Assembly (NCBI GenBank): GCA_045615505.1
Contig: JAZLEZ010000029.1
Location: 1-41,379, forward strand
Origin: JAZLEZ01 sp045615505
Lineage (GTDB): Bacteria; Spirochaetota; Spirochaetia; Sphaerochaetales; Sphaerochaetaceae
DNA length: 41,379 nt
Direction of reading: 5' to 3'
How positions within the stretch are numbered: position 1 is the stretch's first letter; every line of letters begins with the position of its first letter. Below, piece by piece: positions 1 to 8,750 of the stretch. Position numbers and translations under genes: made by a program. The notes beneath the pieces are model-generated. The model was given only the letters and a program-made list of their open reading frames with translations, was not told the DNA's origin and did not search any database.

Positions 1-1
1 T

Positions 2-1936
2 GCATCGACTAATCCGTTGCCTTTTGCAGAATTTTTTGATTTTGTTTATATCGGCGAGTCTGAAGCATATCTTTCTGATATAGTACATATTTGCGGAAAT
101 TCTTCCTTATCCCGAAACGAAAAAACAGATAAACTGAAACAATTTGACTGCCTTTGGTACAAAGGTAAAAATGCTGCATTCAGAGCCATTAATAATGATT
201 TTGGGACAGATACCGAAAAGGATCATATATACAATCATTTTGCTGTATCCTCTTTCGAAGTTGTTCAGGATCATGGAACAGCAGAAATTATGCGTGGTTG
301 TCCGAACGGATGCCGTTTCTGTCATGCAGGTCAATACTACAAACCTTTCAGACAACGGAATATCAAAGCAATTTACGATATTGTCAAACAGAATGTTGAA
401 GAATTCGGTTATAGAGAAATTACACTTTCATCTCTATCATCAGGTGATTATCCGGATTTAGATAATCTTATTAAAATCCTGAATTCACACTTTAAAAGCA
501 GAAATATTTCTTTTTCTCTACCTTCATTGAAAGTAAGCTCGTTTTCATTGAATATTCTTGAACAGATTTCCGAGGTCAGAAAAAGCGGTCTGACTTTTGC
601 AGTAGAAACTCCTTTATTAAATGACCAAAGATCTATGAACAAAGAGGTATATTTAAACCGGTTGATAGATATTATTATTGTTGCAAAGCAAAGAGGGTGG
701 AAATTAGCAAAATTCTACTTTATGGTCGGTTTGCCTTTCGTAGATTTTGATACAGAAGAAAAAAACATAGTAGATTTTCTATCTGCTATAAGAAATGCAA
801 CTAAAATAAATATGAACATAAATATTGGAACATTTATTCCAAAAGCCCATACTCCGTTTCAGCGTGTAAGACAACTGACTTTGGAAGAATCTGAACAGCA
901 CTTAAAATCGATAAAAAAAGCTCTTATATCCGCTATTCCCGGTATTAAGGTTTCTTATCATGAACCTTCAATCTCATTTCTCGAGGGTTTGATTTCAAGG
1001 TCAGATATCAATGGCTCTGATTTAATTGAAAAAGCATATAATCTAGGATGCAGACTTGATGCATGGGATGAATATCTGGATTTTGAAAAATGGAAAACCG
1101 CTATAGAAGAGACCTCGTTTAATATTTCGAAACGCTGTTTTGAAGAAGATGAGAATCTTCCTTGGGACAGTGTTTCTATGAAAGTTTCAAAGTTATATCT
1201 TCAAAATGAATTTCAAAAAGCAACTCAGAGGATGCTTACAGAATCCTGTTCTGATACCTGTAGCCATAAATGCGGAGTATGTTCAATCTCTCAAAAAGTT
1301 TTAAAAGCTGATAATTCTTCATTACAAATTGAGGATGAACCACATACTGAAAAAACAAATTATCAACAGGTAATTATTAAATACAGCAAACAGGGTAGGG
1401 CAGTACTGAATTCTCATATGGCTGTAATGAGACAATTTGAAATGGCATTTCAGCGTGCAGGTTTGAATGTAAAATTTACTGAAGGTTATAATCCAAAACC
1501 AAGGATGGAGTTTTTAAATCCTCTTTCAATGGGTGTTTACGGTAATAATGAACTGATGCTCTGTGAACTTCCAGAATCTGAAATCAATAGTCTTATGGTC
1601 AATAAACTTAATGACAATCTGGCAGAAGGTTTTACTGTTAAGAGTTTTAAATTGAATCCTATTCCGGTTTCCGGAAAAAAGATATCTCTTGCAAGCATTC
1701 TTGATTCTTCCGAATATCTTGTTGAAAACATTATTGATGACCGTATTTCAAATGCATTGGATAGTTGTAGCAATGAATTCGTAAAGATTGAAAAGTTCGG
1801 CAACAATAATTATAAGTTACTTGTAAAAGGTGATAAAAACATATTTAAGTGCATATTCGGGCAGGAATTATCTAAATTTTACATTGCAGGACACTGTAAG
1901 ATTACCCGAACGAATATAAACCTTTCATTTTTGTAA
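2..1936 (+). CDS. Radical SAM protein with C-terminal DUF2344 domain, 5'-truncated by window edge
   Basis: The reading frame is open to the first bases of the window, so the gene starts outside it; the TTG at 17 is not a credible start because the upstream in-frame residues (ASTNPLPFAEFF) continue the family's conserved segment. The radical SAM [4Fe-4S] motif CxxxCxxC is seen as GCPNGCRFC, with its first Cys codon at 299-301. A second Cys cluster (CSDTCSHKCGVC) lies near 1248-1286 and may bind metal. The last ~200 residues match the DUF2344 (TIGR03936) type, with the segment FTEGYNPKPRMEF. Proteins with this layout (TIGR03960-like) are widespread, and their substrate is unknown to me; in other bacteria they often sit beside RNase E/G or ribosomal protein genes. 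The gene is convergent with mazG and overlaps it by 12 bases. Family assignment is firm; function is not. Confidence 0.85.
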   Translation, partial: ASTNPLPFAEFFDFVYIGESEAYLSDIVHICGNSSLSRNEKTDKLKQFDCLWYKGKNAAFRAINNDFGTDTEKDHIYNHFAVSSFEVVQDHGTAEIMRGCPNGCRFCHAGQYYKPFRQRNIKAIYDIVKQNVEEFGYREITLSSLSSGDYPDLDNLIKILNSHFKSRNISFSLPSLKVSSFSLNILEQISEVRKSGLTFAVETPLLNDQRSMNKEVYLNRLIDIIIVAKQRGWKLAKFYFMVGLPFVDFDTEEKNIVDFLSAIRNATKINMNINIGTFIPKAHTPFQRVRQLTLEESEQHLKSIKKALISAIPGIKVSYHEPSISFLEGLISRSDINGSDLIEKAYNLGCRLDAWDEYLDFEKWKTAIEETSFNISKRCFEEDENLPWDSVSMKVSKLYLQNEFQKATQRMLTESCSDTCSHKCGVCSISQKVLKADNSSLQIEDEPHTEKTNYQQVIIKYSKQGRAVLNSHMAVMRQFEMAFQRAGLNVKFTEGYNPKPRMEFLNPLSMGVYGNNELMLCELPESEINSLMVNKLNDNLAEGFTVKSFKLNPIPVSGKKISLASILDSSEYLVENIIDDRISNALDSCSNEFVKIEKFGNNNYKLLVKGDKNIFKCIFGQELSKFYIAGHCKITRTNINLSFL

Positions 1937-2752
1937 GTACCTCGTAAGACTTTTTGCTTTATTCCAAAGTAAATCCCATTGTTCGGCAGACAGTTCTTCA
2001 AGCTTAAGATTTTCTTCTTCGGCTAGTTTATATACAAGATTGAACCGTTTAATAAATTTATTATTTGCATTCTGTAGAGCATCTTGCGGTTTAATATGCT
2101 GATATCTGCAAAGATTTACAACAGAAAACAGCAAATCTCCCAGTTCTTCTTCCAAGTTTTCTTCTGAATATGCATTTTTAACTTCAGTCAATTCCTCGTT
2201 GACTTTATTAAATACTCCTTGCAAATCCGGCCATTCAAATCCAACCTTAGCAGCTTTTTTAGAAATTTTGTAACATCTCTCAATTTCCGGAGCATTTCTT
2301 TCTAAATTATCGAAAAAGTTTTCATCGGACTGTATGCGTCCTTCAACATTCTTTTTAATATCCTGCCAAATCTTATGTACCTCAGAAGAATTATCTGCAT
2401 GAACATTTGAAAAGACATGCGGGTGCCTTCTTATAATTTTCTCACATGCTTCATTTAGACTGTCCGTTGCATCGAAATCTCCGTTTTGATCGTGAATTTT
2501 TAAAAGAAGAAACAAATTGAGAAAAATATCTCCGATTTCTTCCTTCTGATGATTTTTATCGTCATCTGACAATGCATCTATGTATTCATATATTTCTCCT
2601 TGCATTGACCTGATAATATCTTTCGGCATTTGTTCTTTATCCCAAGGACACCCGTTTTCAGGATCTCTGAGGCAGGAAATAATTTCATAGAAGTTCTTAA
2701 AACATTTATTAATGTCATCGGTTTTTTCAAATTTATATTCAATCATATTCAT
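1925..2752 (-). CDS. mazG: Nucleoside triphosphate pyrophosphohydrolase MazG
   Basis: House-cleaning all-alpha NTP pyrophosphohydrolase that converts NTPs/dNTPs to NMPs and pyrophosphate. Its 275 residues fit the two-domain E. coli-type enzyme (about 263). The N-terminal signature is LRDPENGCPWDKEQ (residues 28-41). Each repeat carries its metal-binding acidic helices: EIYEYIDAL followed by EEIGDIFLNL in the first, and NEELTEVKNA followed by EEELGDLLFSVVNL in the second. RRHPHVF is also typical. Two ATGs (2752 and 2746) are possible and neither has a strong Shine-Dalgarno. It stands alone on the minus strand, downstream of the recA-to-lipoprotein unit and separated from it by 111 bases. Confidence 0.96.
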   Translation of the reverse strand: MNMIEYKFEKTDDINKCFKNFYEIISCLRDPENGCPWDKEQMPKDIIRSMQGEIYEYIDALSDDDKNHQKEEIGDIFLNLFLLLKIHDQNGDFDATDSLNEACEKIIRRHPHVFSNVHADNSSEVHKIWQDIKKNVEGRIQSDENFFDNLERNAPEIERCYKISKKAAKVGFEWPDLQGVFNKVNEELTEVKNAYSEENLEEELGDLLFSVVNLCRYQHIKPQDALQNANNKFIKRFNLVYKLAEEENLKLEELSAEQWDLLWNKAKSLTRYLQK

Positions 2753-2810
2753 ATAATATAGATTATTTTATTTAAATTAAATACACAGTATTCTATTTAA
2801 CAGAAGATAC

Positions 2811-2816
2811 ATTATA
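2811..2816 (-). promoter_or_regulatory. Possible -10 element upstream of mazG
   Basis: On the minus strand a perfect TATAAT lies 58 bases before the mazG ATG, in the 111-base gap after the lipoprotein gene. The hexamer 17 bases upstream (AGTAGC) does not resemble a -35, so this is only a candidate. I see no clear terminator for the upstream unit in this gap. Confidence 0.25.
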
Positions 2817-2863
2817 TCCAATTCTATTTTTCAGCTACTCTCTCCTATATTAGTAATTATGAG

Positions 2864-3616
2864 TTATAAGTTAGTTAAATCTATGAACCCGATATTGGTT
2901 AAATCAGAAAAATAAGTATTGGAAAAATCGCCTGTTCCGGATGTAAGTGAAGCAAATAAGACAAAAACATTATTATTTATGTTTTCTATATTTGCATTTT
3001 CAAGAAGAATGTAAAAATTTGAATTATCATCTGTAGAAACAGATAACAGAGATTGTGAATTGTTATTGATTTGTTTTTTATATTCTATTTTGAAATTTTC
3101 AGAGAAATTGTGATTTGTATCGAAATTATAATGAAATGTCGGAGAACCTGCATTGTTTGTTTGATTTCCTTCGGAATTGCAAATTTTCGGAGATAATAGC
3201 TTTATTGTGTAATAATTCGGATCTGAATATTTATAATCATACTTCAGAATCAAATTATCATTTAATGAAAATCTGCCTATTGTAATATCTTCAAACTCAT
3301 CTTCCAAGTACCTTGTAGGATATGTAGAATTGTCTTTAAGTGAATCAATTACTTGCTTGATATTGGAATCGCTGCTATCTAAAGCAATATAACCTATCAG
3401 TAATCCAGGACCATTTTTTACTTTTTCTATGTCTGAGTCATCACAATAAACGGAAAACTCAAATTCGATATTATCGGATTGAGAACCGGTTTTTCTGGTG
3501 ACGCCTGACTTTGTTAAATCACAGTAAGACGGTTCACCGCAGGATATGCATAAAAAAACAGACGTCAGAATTAAAACCATGAGATACAGTTTATTCAGAC
3601 GCCTGTTATCATTCAT
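2864..3616 (-). CDS. Putative lipoprotein, unknown function
   Basis: A 250-residue protein I do not recognise. It begins with a positively charged stretch (NDNRRLNK) and a hydrophobic core (LYLMVLILTSVFL), then a cysteine at residue 26 in the context CISCGE, a spirochaete-style relaxed lipobox; Cys23 is a less likely lipidation site. The rest is polar, Asn/Ser/Asp-rich and without membrane segments, as expected of an exported, membrane-anchored protein. A segment rich in Asn/Ser (SEGNQTNNAGSP) looks like a loop. It is the last gene of the recA-led unit, 4 bases after the TPR gene, with only a weak ribosome-binding site. It could be an envelope partner of the TPR protein, but nothing in the sequence shows this. 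Confidence 0.7.
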   Translation of the reverse strand: MNDNRRLNKLYLMVLILTSVFLCISCGEPSYCDLTKSGVTRKTGSQSDNIEFEFSVYCDDSDIEKVKNGPGLLIGYIALDSSDSNIKQVIDSLKDNSTYPTRYLEDEFEDITIGRFSLNDNLILKYDYKYSDPNYYTIKLLSPKICNSEGNQTNNAGSPTFHYNFDTNHNFSENFKIEYKKQINNNSQSLLSVSTDDNSNFYILLENANIENINNNVFVLFASLTSGTGDFSNTYFSDLTNIGFIDLTNL

Positions 3617-3620
3617 AAAT

Positions 3621-4277
3621 TTACATTCCGGAAACTACATTAACAGCAATTTTTGCATATTCACTGTTTGAATAATCATCAATCAAGTTCTGGAAAGTAG
3701 CTTTTGCAAGATCAAAATTTCCCTTTGAATAATAAATTCTTCCTACATTGAATAATGCTCTGGGCGCAAGACCGTAATCTGAATCAAGTCCTATTACCTG
3801 ATTATATAAATCAAGAGCAGCATCAGTATCACCGAGATTATCTTTACAAACAGCAGCATTGAGAAGTGCAATATTAGAAAGATAAATCTTTGAATTCATC
3901 CTTGAAGCCTTAACAAAAGCATCATAAGCCGAAACCAAATCATCTTTTTGTACATAAGCAAGACCGATAAGGTATTGAGCTTTTACAGATTTATAAGATG
4001 AGCCCTTAACTTCTTTTTCCAAATCTGAAATCAGAACATCAAGATTAACATCCTGTTCGGCCAACTGATCACCGTAAGAAGATACGCGAACCAAAGCTTT
4101 GCGGTTGGAAGAAGTAACAGCAACAGAAATTACAAGTATTGCAAGAATCAAAACCAATACAGTAATGATTCCTACAAGAACGCTCTTCTTGTTTTTGTCT
4201 GTAAAATCAGAAATCTTTTTAATAAGTTTCTGCTCTTCAGACATCTTCTCCTCTACTTTTATTTTCTTGTTTGCCAT
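3621..4277 (-). CDS. Membrane-anchored tetratricopeptide repeat protein
   Basis: 218 residues: a charged N-terminus, one transmembrane helix (about residues 33-54), then a soluble region with TPR-like helix pairs, for example YLIGLAYVQKDDLVSAYDAF, and ALFNVGRIYYSKGNFDLAKA near the C-terminus. This architecture (short cytoplasmic tail, single helix, exported TPR domain) resembles the YfgM/TPR_21 type of periplasm-facing scaffold, but I cannot assign a partner. A strong ribosome-binding site (AAGGAG, 8 bases before ATG) overlaps the end of cmk-rpsA, whose stop is 2 bases upstream, so the two are co-translated. The lipoprotein gene follows after 4 bases. Confidence 0.8.
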   Translation of the reverse strand: MANKKIKVEEKMSEEQKLIKKISDFTDKNKKSVLVGIITVLVLILAILVISVAVTSSNRKALVRVSSYGDQLAEQDVNLDVLISDLEKEVKGSSYKSVKAQYLIGLAYVQKDDLVSAYDAFVKASRMNSKIYLSNIALLNAAVCKDNLGDTDAALDLYNQVIGLDSDYGLAPRALFNVGRIYYSKGNFDLAKATFQNLIDDYSNSEYAKIAVNVVSGM

Positions 4278-4279
4278 TA

Positions 4280-6652
4280 TTATTTCTCCTTGCCTGAAGA
4301 AATAAGATCAGCAATTGTAACTACATCGTCATCAGAATTTGAAGACATATATTTTTCAACCTCAGATTCCTGATTCTTCTTAATCATTTCCTTAATGGAA
4401 AGACCGAGTTTCTGTGTTTTGGGATCAACATCAATAACCATAGCTGTAACACTGTCACCAACATTGAATCTCTTAAGAACTTCATCTGTATATTCTTCAT
4501 CCGGACCGACAAGATTGAATTTTGAAATAAGACCTTCAATATCACCGATAACCTTAACAAATACACCAAAATCTGCAACATTGGAAACAGTTCCTGTAAT
4601 TACGGAATACTTAGGATAACTATGCTTAAGTGTAACCCAAGGATTGTCTCCCATCTGTTTTACACCAAGTCTGACTCTTCTGTTTTCAGGTTCGATTTTT
4701 GTGATTGTAACATCAATAATGTCTCCTTCTTTACAGAATGAAGAAATATTCTTTACTTTCTTTGTCCAAGAAACATCATCAACATGAAGGAAACCGTCAA
4801 TGCCTTCTTCAAGATTGATAAATGCACCGCTGTTGGTGATTTTGACAACAGGTTTGGAAAGAACATCTCCAACATGATACTTTTCAGTAATTGTTTCCCA
4901 AGGATTATCCTCAAGCTGTTTGATCCCAAGAGATACTCTTTTCTTATCAAGGTCGTATCCGAGAATCTTACACTTTACAACATCACCGAGATTGAGAACT
5001 TCTTTCGGATTATTGATTCTCTTTGTCCAAGAGAGTTCGGATATGTGGGCAAGTCCTTCAATACCCGGAGCTATTTCGATGAATACACCGAATGTTGTCA
5101 TTTTAGTAACTGGTGCCGTAATAACATCACCTACTTTGAAGTTGGATTCAAAAGTTGTCCAAGGATCTTCCTGCATATGTTTAAGAGAAAGATTGATTTT
5201 TTTTGTTTCCGGATCAATGTTGATAAGTCTGAGCTGAACCTTCTCACCCTTTTTCACATAATCTCTGGGTCTGTTTACATGTCCCCATGACATGTCATTG
5301 AGATGAAGAAGTCCGTCAAAACCGCCTAGGTCAATGAAAGCACCAAAGCTTGTAAATGACTTTACAACACCTTCAACAACATCACCGATTGTAACAGTTG
5401 AGAAGAACTTTTCTTTGTTCTCTTTAATCTTTTTATCAAGGTAATCTCTTCTCGAAACTACACTCTTGAGCTTATTTCCGCCATGGAATTTTTCAATCAT
5501 AAAATAATCCGTAAGTCCAATGAGACTTTCAGGATTTTCAGTTCTGACAATATCAGCCTTTGAAAGAGGACAGAAGCCATAATAATCACCGCCGAGGCTG
5601 ACTTCAAATCCGCCCTTGATGACCTTTACAAATTTTCCTTCAACCGGAAGTTGCTGTTCAACAGCAGCTTTAAGTTCCTGACCTCTGGCCTGCAGATCTG
5701 CTCTCTTCTTAGAGATAATCAGCTGACCTCCCTTGCCCTCTTTGTTTACAATCAAAACTACGACAGAATCGCCGATAGCTGGGATTTCATCAAATTCTTC
5801 GACAGGGATTCTGCCTTCTGACTTATAACCAACATCTACAAATACATACTCATTATTGACCTGAACAACAGTACCGGTAATGAGCTGACCGTCTTCGATT
5901 CCATCAAGAGATTTAAGATATTCCTCCTGCATGATACTCTGCATATCGGTATCTTTCTTTTCCAATTCTTTTTCTTCAGACATTTTTCTCTCCTGATCCT
6001 TAAATTTATTTATATTAATATTTAAATTAATATGTTCTAACACTTTGTCACAAACTTGATTTATCGTCAAGTAAGATGTATCAACATACAAGGCATCATC
6101 TGCAATCTTAAGTGATCCGACTACCTTATTTTTATCATTTTCGTCTCTCTCATTGATTTCTTTCAGAATTTCTTCTTCTGTCATATTATCAGGTTTCTGA
6201 ATATACCTTCTATGAGCTCTGATAGCCGGCTCTGCATCAAAATAAATCTTGAACTCTGCCTCAGGAAATACAACAGTTGTCATATCTCTTCCTTCACAGA
6301 TAATGCTTAAAGAGTCCGTAATACCGTATATTTTTTTATTCACTTCAGCTCTTACATCCGGATCTGAAGAGACATAAGAAGCAGCAAGATCGATATTTCT
6401 GGTATGAAGATTATCTTCAACATCTACACCATCCAGAAAAAATCTTCCATTTATTATTTCACACTTAGACTCAGCAGCAGCTTTTATCCTGTCTTCATGA
6501 GATTCCGGATTAAGCTCATGATTTAGAAGATATAGTGTTACTCCTCTGTAAAAATTACCTGAATTCAGATAATAAAAACCGAGTTTTTCAGCAAGCATTT
6601 TTGCTATTGTACTTTTTCCGACACCGGCAGGACCGTCAATTGCTATTACCAT
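4280..6652 (-). CDS. cmk-rpsA: Fused cytidylate kinase / 30S ribosomal protein S1
   Basis: One open frame encodes two proteins that are usually separate. Residues 1 to about 220 are CMP kinase (CMP/dCMP + ATP to CDP/dCDP) with P-loop GPAGVGKST (residues 7-15) and the family motifs NSGNFYRG and CEGRDMTTVVFP. After an Asn/Ile/Lys-rich linker, residues 224-790 are S1, which recruits mRNA to the 30S subunit; six S1 (OB-fold) repeats can be counted, several separated by the DNPW/EDPW signature. The start at 6652 is chosen because kinases of this family begin MxIAIDGPAG and an AGG lies 8 bases upstream; an ATG at 6670 is also in frame but has no ribosome-binding site. The gene overlaps the upstream pseudouridine synthase gene. 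Fusions of Cmk to S1 are known in treponemes. An internal start may also yield free S1. Confidence 0.95.
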   Translation of the reverse strand: MVIAIDGPAGVGKSTIAKMLAEKLGFYYLNSGNFYRGVTLYLLNHELNPESHEDRIKAAAESKCEIINGRFFLDGVDVEDNLHTRNIDLAASYVSSDPDVRAEVNKKIYGITDSLSIICEGRDMTTVVFPEAEFKIYFDAEPAIRAHRRYIQKPDNMTEEEILKEINERDENDKNKVVGSLKIADDALYVDTSYLTINQVCDKVLEHINLNININKFKDQERKMSEEKELEKKDTDMQSIMQEEYLKSLDGIEDGQLITGTVVQVNNEYVFVDVGYKSEGRIPVEEFDEIPAIGDSVVVLIVNKEGKGGQLIISKKRADLQARGQELKAAVEQQLPVEGKFVKVIKGGFEVSLGGDYYGFCPLSKADIVRTENPESLIGLTDYFMIEKFHGGNKLKSVVSRRDYLDKKIKENKEKFFSTVTIGDVVEGVVKSFTSFGAFIDLGGFDGLLHLNDMSWGHVNRPRDYVKKGEKVQLRLINIDPETKKINLSLKHMQEDPWTTFESNFKVGDVITAPVTKMTTFGVFIEIAPGIEGLAHISELSWTKRINNPKEVLNLGDVVKCKILGYDLDKKRVSLGIKQLEDNPWETITEKYHVGDVLSKPVVKITNSGAFINLEEGIDGFLHVDDVSWTKKVKNISSFCKEGDIIDVTITKIEPENRRVRLGVKQMGDNPWVTLKHSYPKYSVITGTVSNVADFGVFVKVIGDIEGLISKFNLVGPDEEYTDEVLKRFNVGDSVTAMVIDVDPKTQKLGLSIKEMIKKNQESEVEKYMSSNSDDDVVTIADLISSGKEK
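5981..5994 (-). promoter_or_regulatory. Internal Shine-Dalgarno and start codon for free S1
   Basis: Within the cmk-rpsA frame the minus strand reads AGGAGAG, four A's, then ATG (AGGAG is 6 bases before ATG). The ATG (5983-5981) is codon 224 and begins MSEEKELEKK, an acidic/charged start that looks like a genuine S1 N-terminus, directly after the Cmk linker. This is one of the better ribosome-binding sites in the window, better than that of the fused gene itself. Confidence 0.6.
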
Positions 6653-7370
6653 TTTTTTTACCTGATGCATTTTTTTTCAAATTCTGCACTTCCTGTTTTG
6701 TTAGTTTTCTGTATTTCCCGATTGGCAAATCTCCCAGTTCGACATTGCCTATTCTGATTCTTGTAAGCTTCTTTACTTCATATCCGAGTTCATAAAACAA
6801 ATTTCTGATTTCCCTGTTTTTCCCTTCAGTAAGTACAATTTTAACCTGATGGTCATCTACAAATCTGTAACTTTTTATTCTGTATGGTCGAATATCTCCG
6901 TGAAGAATCCTCTCCATGTCTGTTCTTCTGATTTCTAGATCTGTTTTTACAAGGTATTCTTTCTCTGTTTCGGAAGAAGGATGCATAATAAGATTTGCAA
7001 AATTTCCGTCATTGGTAAACAGAATCAAACCTTGAGAATCTTTATCCAGCCTACCGATACTGAAAAGAAGATTTACATCTTCAATATCGATAAGGTCCCG
7101 TGCATAAGCAGTTTCATTCGGATCATAGTTCGTACAAACATAACCGCGGGGTTTATTCAAAGCAAAGTAATAATCATTGTTCGGAATTTCTGCTAGAACA
7201 TTATCAACATAAACAACATCATTTTCAACTACTTTTGTTCCCAGTTCCGTTACAACTTTGTTATTCACTTTTACACGACCGGAAGTAATAAGAGTTTCAG
7301 AAAACCTTCTGGAACCTACTCCGCATTTTGCGAGATAACTTTGTAACCTTATTGGATAATCAATTATCAT
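6636..7370 (-). CDS. Pseudouridine synthase, RluB/RsuA family
   Basis: 244-residue rRNA pseudouridine synthase: an N-terminal S4 RNA-binding domain (RLQSYLAKCGVGSRR, GRVKVNNKVV) followed by the RsuA/RluB catalytic core with NKPRGYVCT and the catalytic-Asp motif GRLDKDSQGLILFTNDG. Such enzymes modify 23S (RluB/E/F) or 16S (RsuA) rRNA; the position next to scpB favours RluB, as scpA-scpB-rluB is a common bacterial cluster. The start at 7370 is preferred over an upstream ATG at 7424 because AAGGAAG sits just before it and it gives an 11-base overlap with scpB, whereas the longer version would overlap by 65 bases and add an unrelated leader. The C-terminal Lys/Asn-rich tail overlaps the start of cmk-rpsA. 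Confidence 0.9.
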   Translation of the reverse strand: MIIDYPIRLQSYLAKCGVGSRRFSETLITSGRVKVNNKVVTELGTKVVENDVVYVDNVLAEIPNNDYYFALNKPRGYVCTNYDPNETAYARDLIDIEDVNLLFSIGRLDKDSQGLILFTNDGNFANLIMHPSSETEKEYLVKTDLEIRRTDMERILHGDIRPYRIKSYRFVDDHQVKIVLTEGKNREIRNLFYELGYEVKKLTRIRIGNVELGDLPIGKYRKLTKQEVQNLKKNASGKKNGNSN

Positions 7371-7908
7371 TTTCTTCCTTTTCAAATCTTTCCTTATCAA
7401 TATCGGAAAGTTTAGGCAGTTCACTTATGGATTCAAGCTTAAATGTATATAAAAATTTTTTTGTTGTTCCGTACAGACAAGGATGACCCTGAACATCTTT
7501 TCTGCCGACAACTTTAATAAAATCCCTTTCCCGAAGAACTCTGACTATGTTGTCGGAATCAACCCCTCTGATTTTTGAAATTTCCGATCTGGTAATCGGC
7601 TGTTGATAAGCAACAATGGCAAGGGTTTCCATTGCAGATTTAGTGATTCTTTTATCAACTTTTTTCCCGTAACAATCCCGTAATTTATCATTCAATGAAG
7701 ATTGGGGAACGAACTTATAAGTTTCAGACGATTCAACGAGAACTATGCCGTGGTTTTCTCTGTAATATGCATCCGCAATTTCATCAAGAATTTTGGAAAC
7801 TTCCAATTCACCAATTCTTGTAAGATTGCTGATATACTCAACAGTCAAAGGGTCATTTTCAAGAAAAAGAATAGACTCAATCAATCTAGCGTTATCTGAC
7901 AATTCCAT
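7360..7908 (-). CDS. scpB: Segregation and condensation protein B
   Basis: 182-residue winged-helix partner of the SMC-ScpA condensin complex, which compacts and separates chromosomes. Typical features are LIESILFLENDPLTVEYI at the N-terminus, the conserved segment ITKSAMETLAIVAYQQPITRSEI, and RGVDSDNIVRVLRERDFIKVVGRK, ending in a short acidic tail. It follows scpA with a 29-base gap and has no clear Shine-Dalgarno; its 3' end overlaps the rluB-like gene by 11 bases, suggesting coupling. Length and gene order (scpA then scpB) fit the family. Confidence 0.95.
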   Translation of the reverse strand: MELSDNARLIESILFLENDPLTVEYISNLTRIGELEVSKILDEIADAYYRENHGIVLVESSETYKFVPQSSLNDKLRDCYGKKVDKRITKSAMETLAIVAYQQPITRSEISKIRGVDSDNIVRVLRERDFIKVVGRKDVQGHPCLYGTTKKFLYTFKLESISELPKLSDIDKERFEKEENDN

Positions 7909-7937
7909 TGACTGAAATTATATAAAAAAACCAGATG

Positions 7938-8750
7938 TTAGTCATCACTTTCAACTATTGAAAAATTTTCGGAATCCTGAAGATTATTGTCTATGATTTC
8001 ATCGTAATCATTATCGTATTCATCAGCCAGTGACGGGTTATAATCCTCAGTTCGTTTTTGGATATCTATATCACCGAATGCTTTGTTTTGACTGATGATG
8101 ATAATTTTATCTTTTACACATTCCAAAACTGCAAAAAATGAACAGATTATATGACTTGGGCTTGGATTATTTTTGAATAAATCAGTAAATTTTATCAATT
8201 CTTTCTTTTCAAGAAGTTCATTCAGCAGAGTAATTTTCTCTTTTTCCGAAACATCTTCATATACATTGAAGAATTTTTCGTCAATAGAATTTTTCCTGAG
8301 AATATTCAGAAACACATTGAATAAGTATTCTATATTGCTGTTTTCAAGAAGTTCATTATCATCATAAGGCAGATACATTTCAGATTCATTTCTTTGAGGA
8401 ATATAATCAGGAGAATTCACATTTTCATTAAGAAGTTCCGAATATTTTCTGAATTTCGAATACTCCAGAAGTCTTTGAACCAATTCATCCCTGGGGTCAA
8501 TGTAATCTTCATCAAATTCAATATCTTTAGGCAACAGAATCTGACTTTTAATCCAAATCAATTCTGCTGCCATTTTATAAAATTCAGACAAATCTCCCAA
8601 AAGAACATTTTTCTCAGATTTTATATAGCTCAAAAACTGATCAGTAATCTCTGCAATAGGAATATCATAAATACTGACTTCATTTTTTTGTATCAATGCG
8701 AGTAATAAATCAAGAGGACCGTCAAATTTTTCGGTATGAAAATCAAACAT
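7938..8750 (-). CDS. scpA: Segregation and condensation protein A (kleisin)
   Basis: 270-residue kleisin that bridges the SMC ATPase heads in bacterial condensin. The N-terminus FDGPLDLLLALIQKNEVSIYDIPIAEIT is the family hallmark, followed by LSEFYKMAAELIWIKSQILLP. The C-terminal third, which should contact the SMC head, is present but diverged and ends in an Asp/Asn-rich tail (residues about 235-270). The ATG lies within the last codons of recA (8-base overlap), so ScpA synthesis is probably coupled to RecA. Gene order recA-scpA-scpB joins recombination and segregation functions in one transcript. Confidence 0.94.
   Translation of the reverse strand: MFDFHTEKFDGPLDLLLALIQKNEVSIYDIPIAEITDQFLSYIKSEKNVLLGDLSEFYKMAAELIWIKSQILLPKDIEFDEDYIDPRDELVQRLLEYSKFRKYSELLNENVNSPDYIPQRNESEMYLPYDDNELLENSNIEYLFNVFLNILRKNSIDEKFFNVYEDVSEKEKITLLNELLEKKELIKFTDLFKNNPSPSHIICSFFAVLECVKDKIIIISQNKAFGDIDIQKRTEDYNPSLADEYDNDYDEIIDNNLQDSENFSIVESDD

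Noticed and set aside
1935..1943. AAGTACCTC, identical to one arm of the inverted repeat at 37668-37676
   Set aside because: A single nine-base match inside coding sequence without the partner arm; expected by chance in a window this size.
4784..5290. 168-codon plus-strand open frame inside cmk-rpsA
   Set aside because: Antisense to the S1 repeats, no recognisable domain and no promoter; shadow frame.
7371..7424. Upstream extension of the pseudouridine synthase to an ATG at 7424
   Set aside because: It would overlap scpB by 65 bases and lacks a ribosome-binding site; the ATG at 7370 has AAGGAAG.
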